Below, piece by piece: positions 1-10,514 of a stretch of 64,000 nucleotides of DNA. A program made the position numbers and the translations under genes. The stretch is taken from positions 52,348,728-52,412,727 of the forward strand of contig CM055098.1 of the NCBI GenBank assembly GCA_029204225.1, written 5' to 3'. The notes under the pieces were generated by a model. The model was given only the letters and a program-made list of their open reading frames with translations, was not told where the DNA came from and ran no database searches. Source of the stretch: Diphasiastrum complanatum (lineage: Eukaryota > Streptophyta > Lycopodiopsida > Lycopodiales > Lycopodiaceae). Every line of letters begins with the position of its first letter. The first letter of the stretch is position 1.

Positions 1-700
1 GCTTGATACAACTTCCACAAAGAATAACATAAATTAGAAGAATGACAATATTGCTATCAACAAACTTTAGATACATGGAAGGATCATAGTCACTAAGAGT
101 AAATCCTAGTGAGATAAGAAAAAAATTAAGTCTTGAATACCATGATCTTGGTGCTTGCTTGAGTCCATAAAGACTTTTGAAGAGCAAGCACACTTTGGAC
201 TCATCCTTGATGAATCCTTGAGGTTGTTCCATATAGATCTCCTCCTCAAGATAACCATTTAGAAAAGCATTGGATACATCTAATTGGAACAGCTTCCACT
301 TGAAAAAACAAGCAAGAGAAATAAGAATTCTTATTGTCACCATCTTTGCAACGGGTGCAAAGGTCTCCTCATAATCAAGACCATGAATTTGAGCAAATCC
401 TTTGGCACATAATCTTGCTTTATGCTTGTTGATGGTGCCATCATGATTGAACTTGATCCGAAATACCCACTTGCAACCAATCACATGCTTGTTGGATGGA
501 GGATCCACAAGCTCCCAAGTATTGTTGGTGATCAAGGCATCATACTCTTGCTTCATGGCATCATACCACTCCTTGGTATTGAGTGCCTCTTGTACATTCT
601 TTGGCTCTTCATGAGAGACATAAAAAACATAATTAGTGGAATCAACATCCACTTGTTTGCCTTTGTCAACATATGAGAGCCTCTTAGGCTCGGATCTATC
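1..700 (-). pseudogene. copia A1 reverse transcriptase (3' part, runs off window)
   Basis: Minus-strand reading gives the N-terminal half of a Ty1/copia reverse transcriptase: linker, then GCKWVFRIKFNHDGTINKHK, KARLCAKGFAQ, FAPVAKMVTIR, LFQLDVSNAFLNGYLEEEIY and SLYGLKQAPRSWYSRL. The catalytic region should read YVDDI, but here it reads LLIYVILCG (positions 20-45), so the nine bases coding for Asp-Asp-Ile are missing in frame and the polymerase cannot be active. The fragment follows the integrase C-terminal segment in normal copia order (PR-INT-RT-RH). RNase H lies beyond the left edge. It is close to the RT at 54180-54820. Confidence 0.85.
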
Positions 701-1255
701 TCTCATGGATCTTCTTGGTGAAAAAATCTGAGGAAAGTTCTTCAAATCTCGACCCCATCACATCATGATTATCTTCAAAATCAATAATTGATGATGCATC
801 CATATATTTCTTGATCTCCGCCTCTTCAAAATATGAGTGTTGATCTTCATGAAAGACAACATCTCTACTTTCAATAACTTGAGAAGTAGAGAGTATAAAG
901 ACTCTATAGGCCTTCTTGGTGGATGAGTATCCAACCATGATCCCCTTACATGCACTAGGATCTTCCTTCTTCCTTGTTTCCAAGGGAATATGGACAAAGC
1001 ATAAGCATCCAAAAACTCTAAGGTGATCAACCTTAGGCTTCTTAAAAAATAAGATTTTGAGAAATGCACATCCGAGTGGATTAACTCCAAAGGATGCTTG
1101 CTTTTGATACAAGATCTTGTAAATGGCTTTTTGTGAGATTTAGCAATAGCACAAGCCTCACAAGACTTGATCTTCTTGGAGAGTGACTTTGGCAAGCCAA
1201 TAGCTTTGGCTTCTTTGATCATAGAGAGCATGGATTTGTAGTTGGGATGTCCCAA
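696..1255 (-). pseudogene. copia A1 GAG-pre-integrase plus integrase with deleted core
   Basis: One frame (758-1255) starts MGHPNYKSMLSMIKEAKAIG and runs through the GAG-pre-integrase zinc region (CEACAIAKSHKKPF) to LELIHSDVHFS. The reading then jumps frame to ILFFKKPKVDHLRVFGCLCF and the integrase C-terminal segment (696-1112). Compared with the copy at 7510-8082, about 450 bases holding the DDE core (second Asp, NGVAERKNR Glu motif) are missing at about 1055-1060. The integrase is therefore non-functional. A TGA at 1265-1267 separates this part from the gag-protease frame. Confidence 0.85.
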
Positions 1256-1264
1256 CCTCCTATG

Positions 1265-2175
1265 TCATAATTCCTCCATAGAGAGCTTGTTCACAAGAGC
1301 AACATTACAAGCATTCACATACTCATTTGGATCTAGTTTATAGATGCCACCAAATCTAGATCCTAATGCAAGTATCTCATCATTCTTCTTGATAGTGCAA
1401 GTATCAACATTGAATTTTACATCAAGGCCATTATCAAGCAATTGGCCAACACTAATAAGATTCTTGGTAAGCTTAGGTACATAAAGAACTTTAGAGAGAG
1501 AAAGAACTTTAGAGGATGCAAGCTTCAAGGGAATGTTCCCTATGCCTTCAATAGGACATTCAAAATCATTTGCAGTGTATATTGATTTCTTGACTCCATC
1601 ATAAGGTGCAATAGAAGAGAAAGAGTCCTTGGAGCTACACATATGTGAAGAGGCTCCACTATCAATAAACCATAGGCCGTACTTCTTGAAAGGAGTAGAT
1701 GAGAAACTAGAGACCATAAGAGAACCCTCTCCATCACTTGCAATAGTGTCTTCCTTATCATTGGTAATGTTGGCTTGCTTGAGTTGATTCTTCTTCTTGA
1801 AGCAATTGGTGGCATAATGACCTTTCTTGCCACAATAAAAGCACTTGATCTTCTTCTTCTTGAGCTTGGATGATGAAGCATTAGAGGAATCATCTTCCTC
1901 CTCATCTTTGTCTTTGGATTTGACTTTATCCTTGCCTGAGGATTGTTGATGTTGGTTCTTGCTCCTCCCTTTGTGCTTATCCTTGGCAAAGAGAGCTTTT
2001 CCATCATTATGAGTGAGAGAAAGCTTGTCCATCCTCAAGAGCTTGTACTCTTGTCTTGATTCTTCCGAAATTAGCACACTTTGGAGAGCCTCCAAACTTG
2101 GTAGCTCCTCCTTAATGGCATAGGATTGGACAAGGTTATAAAATTCACTTCTCAAGCCATTGAGAATGACTTGAA
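1265..2175 (-). pseudogene. copia A1 gag C-terminus, zinc knuckle and protease
   Basis: Open frame of 320 codons (to 2227) whose first 17 residues are not gag. From VQVILNGLRSEFYNLVQSY on it is UBN2-type copia gag. A CCHC zinc knuckle CX2CX4HX4C (CFYCGKKGHYATNC, residue 128 on) follows a Lys/Glu/Ser-rich linker. The aspartic protease motif FIDSGASSHM has its Asp near residue 187, followed by the conserved TAND and LYVPKLTKNLISVGQL segments. The gag N-terminus is missing: the sequence breaks into unrelated filler at about 2176. The frame ends in a TGA (1265-1267) where relatives have the Trp of LWHRRLGH. Nearly identical to A2 at 6420-7340. Confidence 0.88.
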
Positions 2176-2245
2176 CTATGTATAAGCATGAAATGAGATA
2201 GAGAAGAGAGAAGAATACTTTCTCCATGAGTTACATCCTTTTATA
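2176..2245. other. filler DNA at a copia-copia breakpoint
   Basis: About 65-70 bases that match neither the gag reading to the left nor the RT reading to the right. The RT of the right-hand element stops after LATLYGWD (about 2245) and the gag of the left-hand element begins at VQVILNGL (2175). Filler of this size is typical of end joining. Its origin was not recognised. Confidence 0.5.
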
Positions 2246-3460
2246 AAAGGATCCCATCCATAAAGTGTAGCAAGTGAAATGATGACCCGAATGCTTACCA
2301 TCTTTGCCACGGGTGCAAAGTTCTCATCATAGTCAATCCCTTGTTGTTGAGCATATCCTTTTGCCAGTAACCTTGCCTTGTACTTGTTGATAGATCCATC
2401 ATGGTTTGTCTTCAACTTGAAGATCCATTTGCATCCAATAGCTTTCTTGTCCTTAGGCAACTCCACCAATCTCCATGTTCCATTCTTCATAAGAGTTTGA
2501 TACTCGAGATCCATTGCTTGGATCCACTCCTCTTCTTTCCTTGCTTGATCTACACTTGTAGGCTCATCCAAAGAGGTTAGGAAAGCAGCATAATTTCCAG
2601 AAACTACTTGCTTACCCTTTTGATCATATGTGAGCCTTGAAGGTACTTGTCTTTCTCTTGATGTTCTCCTTGGCTTTTGACTTGATGAAGGTCCATCATC
2701 ACCACCATCCAAAGTAGGATCCTTCTCATCAACATCAAGAATGTTAGATCCATCCATTCTACCATCAATCATTCTTGAAGACACATTTGGAATGTTCCCC
2801 TCATAAAAAATGACATCTCTACCAACAATCACTTTGTTAGTAGAAGGAATGTAAACCTTGTAGGCTTTACTCACCTCACTATATCCAACAGAAATACCTC
2901 TTGTTGAAGATGGATCCTCCTTGGTCTAATCATCATCAAGAGTAATGTTGACATAGCATGTGCATCCAAAGGTTCATAAAAAGTTGACACTCGGCCTCCT
3001 CTTGAATGCATCTCAAAAGGTGTCCTTCCATTCAAAATAGCATTCGGCCACCTATTGCACAAGAAATTGGCACACAACAAAGCTTGATCCCAAAATGGTT
3101 TGTCAAGATTAGAACTTAACCTCATAGCTTTAGCACTTTCACGTAAAGTCCTATTCTTCCTTTCAGACACTCCATTTTGTTGTGGGGTCCTTGATGTTGT
3201 ATACTCCCTCTTGATCCCATGCTCATCACAAAAGGCCTTGAACTTGGTAGATATGTAATCATCACCATTGTCACTCCTTAAACACTTGATCCTTGTGGAA
3301 AATTGGTTCTCCCTTGCATTCTTGAACTTGATAAAGACATCATACACTTCAACCTTGCTCTTTAGTAGATAGATCCAACAAAATCTACTAAAATCATCAA
3401 TGAATGCTACATACATCTTAGCTCCACTATTGCTTATTTTAGTAGATTCATGAATATCCG
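2240..3460 (-). pseudogene. copia B integrase and RT N-terminus (frameshifted fragment)
   Basis: Two overlapping minus frames. 2871-3476 is an integrase core: FIDDFSRFCWIYLL, RSDNGDDYISTKF, then TPQQNGVSERKNRTL carrying the catalytic Glu. It loses frame after NGRTPFEMHSRGGR. 2176-2874 resumes with the integrase C-terminus (KAYKVYIPSTNKVIVGRDVI), a Pro/Ser/Arg linker and the RT start (GCKWIFKLKTNHDGSINKYK). RT is cut off after the first palm residues at the filler junction. Protein similarity to the family-A integrase at 7510 is only moderate, so this is a different copia family. The 5' half (gag, PR, PBS) is missing because the integrase abuts an LTR fragment at about 3460. Confidence 0.82.
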
Positions 3461-3753
3461 GACCATATTCAAGCACACCTCAATTTCCTATTGTAACTCA
3501 CAAGGTTCCACCTCTAAATCCTATTGGACCTTTTGGAATTCATCAAACAAAAGCTTTACACTTGTCTACACTCTAATTGGCACGTGTTTAGCCTCTTACT
3601 CTATTTTGGCTCAATAGTGGCATTACAAGTGGAAATGCATAATTTGCCATCTATGCCAAATTTATTCCTATCAACATCCTACACCTAGATGCTTGATGTA
3701 AAAAACATAAGACCCCTATATCTAACATAGATAATCTTTTTCAATTCTTCACA
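3461..3753 (-). repeat. truncated copia family-A LTR
   Basis: This segment is the reverse complement of the first about 290 bases of the LTR at 4515-5236, forming a visible inverted repeat with it. The outer terminus is intact (minus strand TGTGAAGAATTG at 3753). The inner about 430 bases and the PBS are gone, and the LTR joins directly to integrase sequence at about 3460. Confidence 0.85.
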
Positions 3754-4488
3754 TATTTCATGATTATTCATGCATGTTTATTGATCATTGATCTAGGGTC
3801 AGGTTAAACCAACTTTGGTTCTATGTCTGCTCATCTGATACCTGCAGGAATCACAAACTTAGACAACCAATTTATTTGAAGAACGCTTACAACGGACTTG
3901 CGGCTGATCTCCAGCAAAGGGTAACCAATCCTGTCATAATTTCAAAGTTCAGATATCAAGTTTAAGAACTTGAAGTCATAGAAGACTTGGCCATCTTCAA
4001 GGACTTCCACAAAACCTGCATTTAGAACAAGTATACAGAAATACATTACCTTTTCAACAGTCTACAAAAATACACTATGTTTTCAATAGCTTCGACTTTT
4101 TTGCATTTCCCCGAAATGAGACACTTGCATAGTTCAAAAGTTTTATTTTTAACACACCTTCGGCTTCTTGCGATAAAAAAAAAAAAAACTGAAGAGAGAG
4201 AAAATCACGAAGGTCATATATTCTCATAAGTTAAATTCTTTTAAAGACCACCGTCTTTTTGAGGGCACCTTCGGCTTCTTGTAAAAAATGCAAAGAGAGA
4301 GAAATATCTTGAAGGTTGTCTAAAATAAACGAGGAACGTTCCAGCGATGTTCTCGTCCACGTCAACGGTGCTGAATTATTGACCGTAAATACTGTGTACA
4401 GTTGTAACAGAAGCCATATACTTCCAAGTACAACGGCTTTTCTAATTAGGTGACAAGCATTCAATGTAATTAGTACACGAATGAAGTC

Positions 4489-4496
4489 TATAAATA
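4489..4496 (+). promoter_or_regulatory. candidate TATA box
   Basis: TATAAATA preceded by gaagtc and followed by gatcatcc. It is the only good TATA match in this 760-base non-coding stretch. Copia A2 integrated about 20 bases downstream, close to where transcription would start. No downstream coding region survives to show what it drove. Confidence 0.35.
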
Positions 4497-4509
4497 GATC
4501 ATCCAAGCA

Positions 4510-4514
4510 CAGAT
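4510..4514 (+). repeat. target-site duplication of A2 (left)
   Basis: cagat immediately left of the LTR start; matches 8219-8223 immediately right of the 3' LTR end. A 5-bp duplication is the usual size for copia integrases. Confidence 0.85.
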
Positions 4515-5236
4515 TGTAAAGAATTGAAAAAGATTATCTATGTTAGAAATAGGGGTCCTATGTTTTTTACATCAAGCATCTAGGTGTAGGATGTTGATAG
4601 GAATAATTTTGGCATAGATGGCAAATTATGCATTTCCACTTGTAATGCCACTATTGAGCCAAAATAGAGTAAGAGGCTAAACACGTGCCAATTAGAGTGT
4701 AGACAAGTGTAAAGCTTTTGTTTGATGAATTCCAAGAGGTCCAATAGGATTTAGAGGTGGAACCTTGTGAGTTCCAATAGGAAATTGAGGTGTGCTTGAA
4801 TATGGTCCAATAGTATTAAGAGGTGCGTGGATCAATGGTCCAATAGGATCAAGAGGTGACAAAGTTTGGTCCAATCATATTAAAGCATAGTGGTAGCTCG
4901 TGGATCTACTAGTATCATTGTACTCCTCATTTTGAAGCTAATTGATTTGGTGATTTTATGGATTTTGTGAGTTATTGGATTTCTAGCTTTCTCTCTCTAC
5001 CCAAGAGCTCATGATGCATTTTCTCTCTCTAACCGAGGAGAGCAGCTTGTTTTTACTTAGATTATTTTTTGAATACTTCCCCACACGTGTGAGTGAGAGT
5101 TGGAAGTGATTGAATGCATGTAGTAGTGTCTAAGATTGATCTTGAATCTCAATCTAATCTTGATCTTGGTGCATCTACACACCTTAGGAGATCACAAGTA
5201 CATGTAGTGGACAGTCCACACGTGTGAAATTCAACA
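4515..5236 (+). repeat. 5' LTR of copia A2
   Basis: 722 bases starting TGTAAAGAATTG (family consensus TGTGAAGAATTG, seen at 26845) and ending TTCAACA. Repeated in part at 8069-8218, 3461-3753 (inverted) and in full at 26845-27563. It contains two CACACGTGTG palindromes (5082-5091 and 5217-5226). It lacks a short tgtttttgccatagga-type block near 5128 that the other copies carry. Confidence 0.9.
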
Positions 5237-5248
5237 TGGTATCAGAGC
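5237..5248 (+). promoter_or_regulatory. primer binding site of A2
   Basis: tggtatcagagc directly after the LTR end. This is complementary to the 3' end of initiator Met tRNA, the standard plant copia primer. Confidence 0.9.
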
Positions 5249-5981
5249 CTACCTAAGGTTACCATGCATTTTGATCCATCTAAGTTAAAAATATTCATCA
5301 ATCTTGAGCTAGAAGTTGTCAAGGCCCATTTTCCTAGCTATCTTGGATCAGAAGAGATCAAAAGGACATTGATTGGGTCTAACCTAGTACTGTACGGAAT
5401 CAGGTGCTCAGACACGTGTGAGGAACATCCAATTTCAGTTTGGAAGTTCTCTCTCATGTTTGATCCATTTATCTTGTTTGATAGCTTGTTTTGAAGCTAT
5501 TTTTGTCTAGTTTCTGTTGCAATCCGTTTCATTCCATTTGGTTGAGCCAATCAAAAGTTATAAGCTTTTGAAGAGGGTTAGGTAGGGCACCTAGACCTGG
5601 GTGGACACATTTGGTTTGGTCAAGAGATTGCTTGGTTGATCCAAAATCACAATTGTATGCTTGCCAATCTCATCTATATGTGATCTAGGCACTGTTTTGA
5701 GATCTTAGCCATTTTGTTTCATGCAATATCATTGTATTTGAGTAAAATTTGGTCTCTTAGTGTATTTCACACGGCTAAGAGTGTGAGATCCTAACTTTGC
5801 CTATACTCCATCATTTGATGTAAAATAGATCTTGTTTTAGAGAGATTTGAGTAGCTAGTGAGAATCAATTCACAAATAGTTGCAAGATCTTTATTAGGAG
5901 GAGATAGTACTCAATTATTGGATCCTATTGAAAGTGTGTAACAACATTTATTGTTCATCATTTGAGTTTTCTTCACTTCAA
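5249..5981 (+). other. untranslated leader of copia A2
   Basis: About 730 bases between PBS and gag. No convincing coding sequence. Homologous, with clear divergence, to the leader at 8999-9680 (both contain a gctcagacacgtgtgag / ctcagacatgtgtgaag-type block and a gtagggcacc block), so copia A and E are related subfamilies. Confidence 0.7.
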
Positions 5982-7340
5982 ATGTCTTCAATGGGTTCAT
6001 CCTTGTTGGAACCAAGTGAAAGATTGACCACTTCAAACTATTCAATTTGGAAAATGAGGATGGAGTCCATCTTGATCCTTCAAGACGTGATGGACATAGT
6101 TCTTGGCCTTGAAGAACAACCACAAGTTCTTCAAGAGGTTCAAAAATACAAAAAGAGAGCTAGGATGGCTCTCCACTACATTAAGATGAATGTCTCTAAT
6201 GAGATATTGAGGGAGATAGGTACTTGTACAACAACCAAAGAAGCTTGGGATTGTCTCAAGACTATCTATGAGGCTAAGAATACCTCTAGGCTTCTCACTC
6301 TTAGGAATCAAATCTTTCAAAGTATCCAAAAGAGTGATGAGAGTGTATCTAGTTATGTTTTGAGAGTAAAAGATATTCATAGAGAGCTTGCTTGCATTGG
6401 TGATTCCATCAATCAAAATGAGCTAGTTCAAGTCATTCTCAATGGCTTGAGAAGTGAATTTAATAACCTTGTCCAATCCTATGCCATTAAGGAGGAGCTA
6501 CCAAGTTTGGAGGCTCTCCAAAGTGTGCTAATTTCAGAAGAATCAAGACAAGAGTACAAGCTCTTGAGGATGGACAAGCTTTCTCTCACTCATAATGATG
6601 GCAAAGCTCTCTTTGCCAAGGATAAGCACAAAGGGAGGAGCAAGAACCAACATCAACAATCCTCAAGCAAGGACAAAGTCAAATCCAAAGACAAAGATGA
6701 GGAGGAAGATGGTTCCTCTAATGCTTCATCATCCAAGCTCAAGAAGAAGAAGATCAAGTGATTTTATTGTGGCAAGAAAGGTCATTATGCCACCAATTCC
6801 TTCAAAAAGAAGAATCAACTCAAGCAAGCCAATATTACCAATGAGAAGGAAGACACTATTGCAAGTGATGGAGAGGGATCTCTTATGGTCTCTAGTTTCT
6901 CATCTACTCCTTTCAAGAAGGACGGCCTATGATATATTGATAGTGGAGCCTCTTCACATATGTGTAGCTCCAAGGACTCTTTCTCTTCTATTGCACCTTA
7001 TGATGGAGTCAAGAAATCAATATACACTGCAAATGATTTTGAATGTCCTATTGAAGGCATAGAGAACATTCCCTTGAAGCTTGCATCCTCTAAAGTTCTT
7101 TCTCTCTCTAAATTTCTTTATGTATCTAAGCTTACCAAGAATCTTATTAGTGCTGGCCGATTGCTTGATAATGGCCTTGATGTAAAATTCAATGTTGATA
7201 CTTGCACTATCAGGAAGAATGATGAGATACTTGCATTAGGATCTAGATTTGGTGGCATCTATAAACTAGATCCAAATGAGTATGTGAATGCTTGTAATGT
7301 TGCTCGTGAACAAGCTCTCTATGGAGGAATTATGACATAG
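5982..7340 (+). pseudogene. copia A2 gag-protease
   Basis: The likely start is the ATG at 5982 (MSSMGSSLLEPSERLTTSNY), as relatives begin just before the SERL.TNYSIWK motif; an in-frame ATG at 5928 adds unrelated residues. UBN2-type gag runs to LRSEFNNLVQSYAIKEELPS, then a Lys-rich linker. At 6759-6761 a TGA replaces the first zinc-knuckle Cys codon (KKIK-stop-FYCGKKGHYATN) and the last knuckle Cys is Ser. A second TGA at 6930-6932 replaces the Trp before the protease motif YIDSGASSHM. A 2-base loss near 7300 shifts the frame before the integrase. Confidence 0.9.
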
Positions 7341-8080
7341 GAGGTTGGGACATCCCAACTACAAATCCATGCTCTCTATGATCAAAGAAGCCAAAGCTAT
7401 TGGCTTGCCAAAGTCACTCTCCTAGAAGATCAAGCCTTGTGAGGCTTGTGCTATTGCTAAATCTCACAAAAAGCCATTTACAAGATCTTGTATCAAAAGC
7501 AAGCATCCTTTGGAGTTAATCCACTCGGATGTGCATTTCTCATCAACTACAAGCAAGGGAGGAGCCACTTGTTTTGTTACTTTCTTTGATGATTACACAA
7601 GATTCACTTGGATATATCTTCTTGCTTCAAAATCTATGGTGTTTGATCATTTCCTTATTTTCAAAGCTTATGTAGAGAAGCAATTCTCATTCAAGATTAA
7701 AGCTCTTAGAAGTGATGGAGGTGGTGAATATATCTCCAATAAATTTCAAGATTTTTGTGAGCTTGAAGGCATTAAAAGAGAGTTTTCTTGTGCCTACTCT
7801 CCATCTCAAAATGGAGTGGCCGAGAGAAAGAATAGATCTCTATGTGAATGTGCAAAATCTATGAGAATTGAGGCATCTTTGCCGAAAGATTTTTGGGGAG
7901 AAGCCATTAATTGTGCAAATTATCTTTGCAATAGGCTCCCACATATAGCTCTTGGAGGAAAGTCACCATATGAAATCTTATTTTTGAAGAAGCCTAAGGT
8001 TGATCACCTTAGAGTTTTTGGATGCTTATGCTTTGTCCATATTCCCTTGGAAACAAGGAAGAAGGAAGATGGAAGTGATT
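7341..8080 (+). pseudogene. copia A2 GAG-pre-integrase and integrase
   Basis: Begins in the frame reading HRRLGHPNYKSML after a TGA at 7333-7335 that sits in the Trp codon of LWHRRLGH. A TAG near 7424 replaces a Lys codon present in A1. The uninterrupted part 7510-8082 has the DDE signatures: LELIHSDVH, FFDDYTRFTWIYLL, ALRSDGGGEYISNKF, and SPSQNGVAERKNRSL. It ends at FGCLCFVHIPLETRKKED, where the sequence jumps into the 3' LTR, so the integrase C-terminus and everything after it are missing. This is the best-preserved integrase core of family A in the window. Confidence 0.88.
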
Positions 8081-8218
8081 GAATGCATGTAGTGTGCTTT
8101 TGCCATAGGATCTAAAATTGATCTTGAATCTCAATCTAGTCTTAATCTTGGTGCATCTATACACCTTAGGAGATCACAAGTACATGTAGTGGACAGTCCA
8201 CACGTGTGAAATTCAACA
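8069..8218 (+). repeat. 3' LTR remnant of copia A2
   Basis: Last about 150 bases of the family-A LTR (from ggaagtgattgaatgc to ttcaaca), containing CACACGTGTG at 8199-8208. It retains the tgtgcttttgccatagg block absent from the 5' LTR, so the two LTRs differ by an indel. Confidence 0.88.
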
Positions 8219-8223
8219 CAGAT
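8219..8223 (+). repeat. target-site duplication of A2 (right)
   Basis: cagat directly after the LTR terminus ttcaaca; the partner copy is at 4510-4514. Confidence 0.85.
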
Positions 8224-8998
8224 TACGAGCTGGTCCATCCATGAGACACATTATTTGAGCCTCCCAATTATGTCATCATTTTTTGTTGTAATTATTATTT
8301 TGTATTGTGCTTGCAGTAGCTTGCTTTTATCTGTGTACAACGTAGATGAATGCTTGTTGTGATTGAACGCACTTTCATTGTTGTTTGATCGTGCTTGTTT
8401 ACTCACTCTAATCTAAAAACGAATGTCTACAACTCCTCAGTTTCTGATTAGACGATGGATGTCTTTGACGCCTGAGGAACTCGCGTTATCATATTGCTCT
8501 TCTATTTATTTCAAAACTATTCTTTACATTGAATCTGATTTCAGTAGTACCACATACAAACCATATCTAATCTCTTCGGTGGACTGTACTCTTGTTTCAA
8601 AGTATGAATTAATTTCTTAAAATCTTGTTGGGCAATTAGAACACATAAAGCTGTGATTACATTTAGCATAAGCTGCCTATTAGACTGTTTTTGCATTTAG
8701 CAGTTGATTACAACGGGAGAGCTGTTCCGAAATATTCCTGCTCTCTTCTCCATTCACGTTCGTCTATCTCCCTTGCCCCATCAGAGATGAGCTTGTTGGG
8801 ACTTCATTTTTTTCATGAAGTACTTCTCTTACATGTGAAACTACTTTGGATATCAATCTATGCATCTATCTTTGCCTCTTTGCCATAGATTTTGATGTAG
8901 ATCTTGGATTTCAGTCTACTGTTGATTAAAGTGCATAAGCTTGACTTAGGAGATCATTCACACACATTAGGGCATTTCCACACATGTGAAATTTCACA
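8224..8998 (+). repeat. probable LTR end of copia E; rest unrecognised
   Basis: The last about 120 bases (from gatgtagatcttggatttc) resemble the family-A LTR end and stop in cacatgtgaaatttcaca just before a PBS. The left edge of the LTR cannot be set; the segment may continue leftwards into 3754-4514 across the A2 insertion. No coding sequence seen in 8224-8880. Confidence 0.5.
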
Positions 8999-9010
8999 TG
9001 GTATCAGAGC
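8999..9010 (+). promoter_or_regulatory. primer binding site of copia E
   Basis: tggtatcagagc directly after an LTR terminus ending ttcaca; complementary to initiator Met tRNA. Confidence 0.85.
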
Positions 9011-9670
9011 CTACCTAAGATTTTGATGCATGTTTCATCCATAGTTTCAAAAATTTCATGAAAATCAAGATATAGAGAGTGTTGATTGCATCTCCCATGC
9101 TATCTCAAGCAAATTTGAAGGTTCATCAAGAGGGTTCATCATCATAAAGATTGAATCATTTTTGACATTGTATGGACTTCCCTACTCAGACATGTGTGAA
9201 GGACATGGCAATTCACTTTGGTGGTTCTCTTCCATGTGAAATCCAAATTTGGTGCTTGATAGCTAGTTTCAAAGCTATTAGAGCCCAGTTTGTGTAGCAT
9301 TGATTTCATAGTGATTGGATCTTCCAATAAAAAGTTATAATCAATTGAATCAAAGTGGGTAGGGCACCAACGTGGTTGGACACATCTATCTTTGTCTCTA
9401 TTATGCCTATTTGATAAAAAATCACAAGTCTAGGCTTGCCAATTCCATCTTTTTGAGATCTAGCCATCATTCTCAGGTCATATCCACTTTCTTTCATACA
9501 ATTGGATTGTATTTGAGTGATTTGTGGACTCTTGGAGTGTTTCACACATTTCAAAGATAGCTTGACCCAAACTTTGCCTATACTCCATCAATTGATGAGA
9601 GGTTGATTCTTGGAGTGTTTCACACGTGCCAAAGATAGCTTGACCCAAACTTTGCCTATACTCCATCAAT

Positions 9671-9686
<16 letters not shown>
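9011..9686 (+). other. leader of copia E (no gag follows)
   Basis: Diverged copy of the A2 leader. It contains a 78-base direct tandem duplication (9531-9608 and 9609-9686, from cttggagtgtttcacac to ccatcaattgatgaga). Where gag should start there is a GA microsatellite instead, so the element is truncated. Confidence 0.6.
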
Positions 9687-9886
<200 letters not shown>

Positions 9887-9889
9887 AAA

Positions 9890-10325
9890 ACGAAGAGAGC
9901 TTTATTAAGGAAAATAGAAGATGTGTACAATGGAAAATGCCCATCTTGGCTCTCATTGGCCTATTTACAATGGCATCCTAGCCCTTCAAACTAAATAAAC
10001 TTCAATCTAATGGTTCATTAGGAAAAGGGCCAAACTCACATTATTCATGTGAGTTTGAGAGATTCCCTTTTAACTTAGAACCTTATGAACTTGGCTTTGG
10101 GCTTTTTCATTAATTTATTCTAATAAGGCCCAAAGTCCTTTCATTCAAGTTCTATTGATCTGATTTGTGTGGTCACTAGGTCGGTCTTATACACACAGGA
10201 AGTCGGTGCCCTCGCACTTATTATTCTAGCTGTACAATGTATTGTGGCACTAGGCAAGGCTTGGCCAATAGTATTTCAAGTGGTGGACCCACATGTTTAT
10301 TATTGTGTAGGAAATACCCACAACA
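9890..10325 (-). repeat. LTR relic F
   Basis: On the minus strand the segment starts TGTTGTGGGTATTTCC at 10325, preceded by a purine-rich gggtcgtggaccc. It is homologous to LTR G (ends 15560): shared blocks include ggcccaaagtc, cttatacacacaggaagtc/cttatacacgtaggatgcc and the boundary (gaatacccccaacaagacccacgacc). Homology extends about 60 bases beyond the LTR edge into former internal sequence, then stops near 10390. Both relics have a GA tract at the far side. Confidence 0.6.
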
Positions 10326-10514
10326 GGGTCCACGACCCAAAGTATTGCTGGTTCCTCGGCACTAGGCTGCAACTGTCATGAAGGGCTCTGTTGTCGGTTC
10401 TTTTATTGCTGGGACATGGGTGTTCTAGAAAAAGCGTGGATAAAATTTGCTTACGTAAAACCTGAGGCTTTATTGGATGATGGCGATAAGCAAGAACTTG
10501 GACTTGCCAGATTT

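Larger units (their letters stand above)
3754..4514. other. non-coding segment upstream of copia A2
   Basis: No protein similarity seen in six frames. Contains short repeated blocks around accttcggcttcttg (about 4158 and 4267), an A13 run, and a TATAAATA box. It is continuous with 8219 onward once A2 (one TSD copy) is removed, so the pre-insertion sequence was a promoter-like or LTR-like non-coding region. Confidence 0.5.
4515..8218 (+). mobile_element. copia A2 retrotransposon, deleted at its 3' side, with intact TSDs
   Basis: Order is 5' LTR (4515-5236), PBS, leader, gag, protease, GAG-pre-integrase, integrase, then an abrupt join at about 8068 to the last 150 bases of the 3' LTR. RT, RNase H, the polypurine tract and about 570 bases of the 3' LTR are missing. 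The 5-bp duplications cagat at 4510-4514 and 8219-8223 flank it exactly, so the loss happened inside an integrated copy. Several stop codons and a frameshift make it non-coding as a whole. Family A also occurs at 1-2175 (minus), 3461-3753 and 26845-27563. Confidence 0.92.

Noticed and set aside
422-676. Plus-strand ORFs antisense to copia pol (422-676, 24491-24688, 45531-45728 and similar)
   Set aside because: Shadows of minus-strand RT; no independent motifs.
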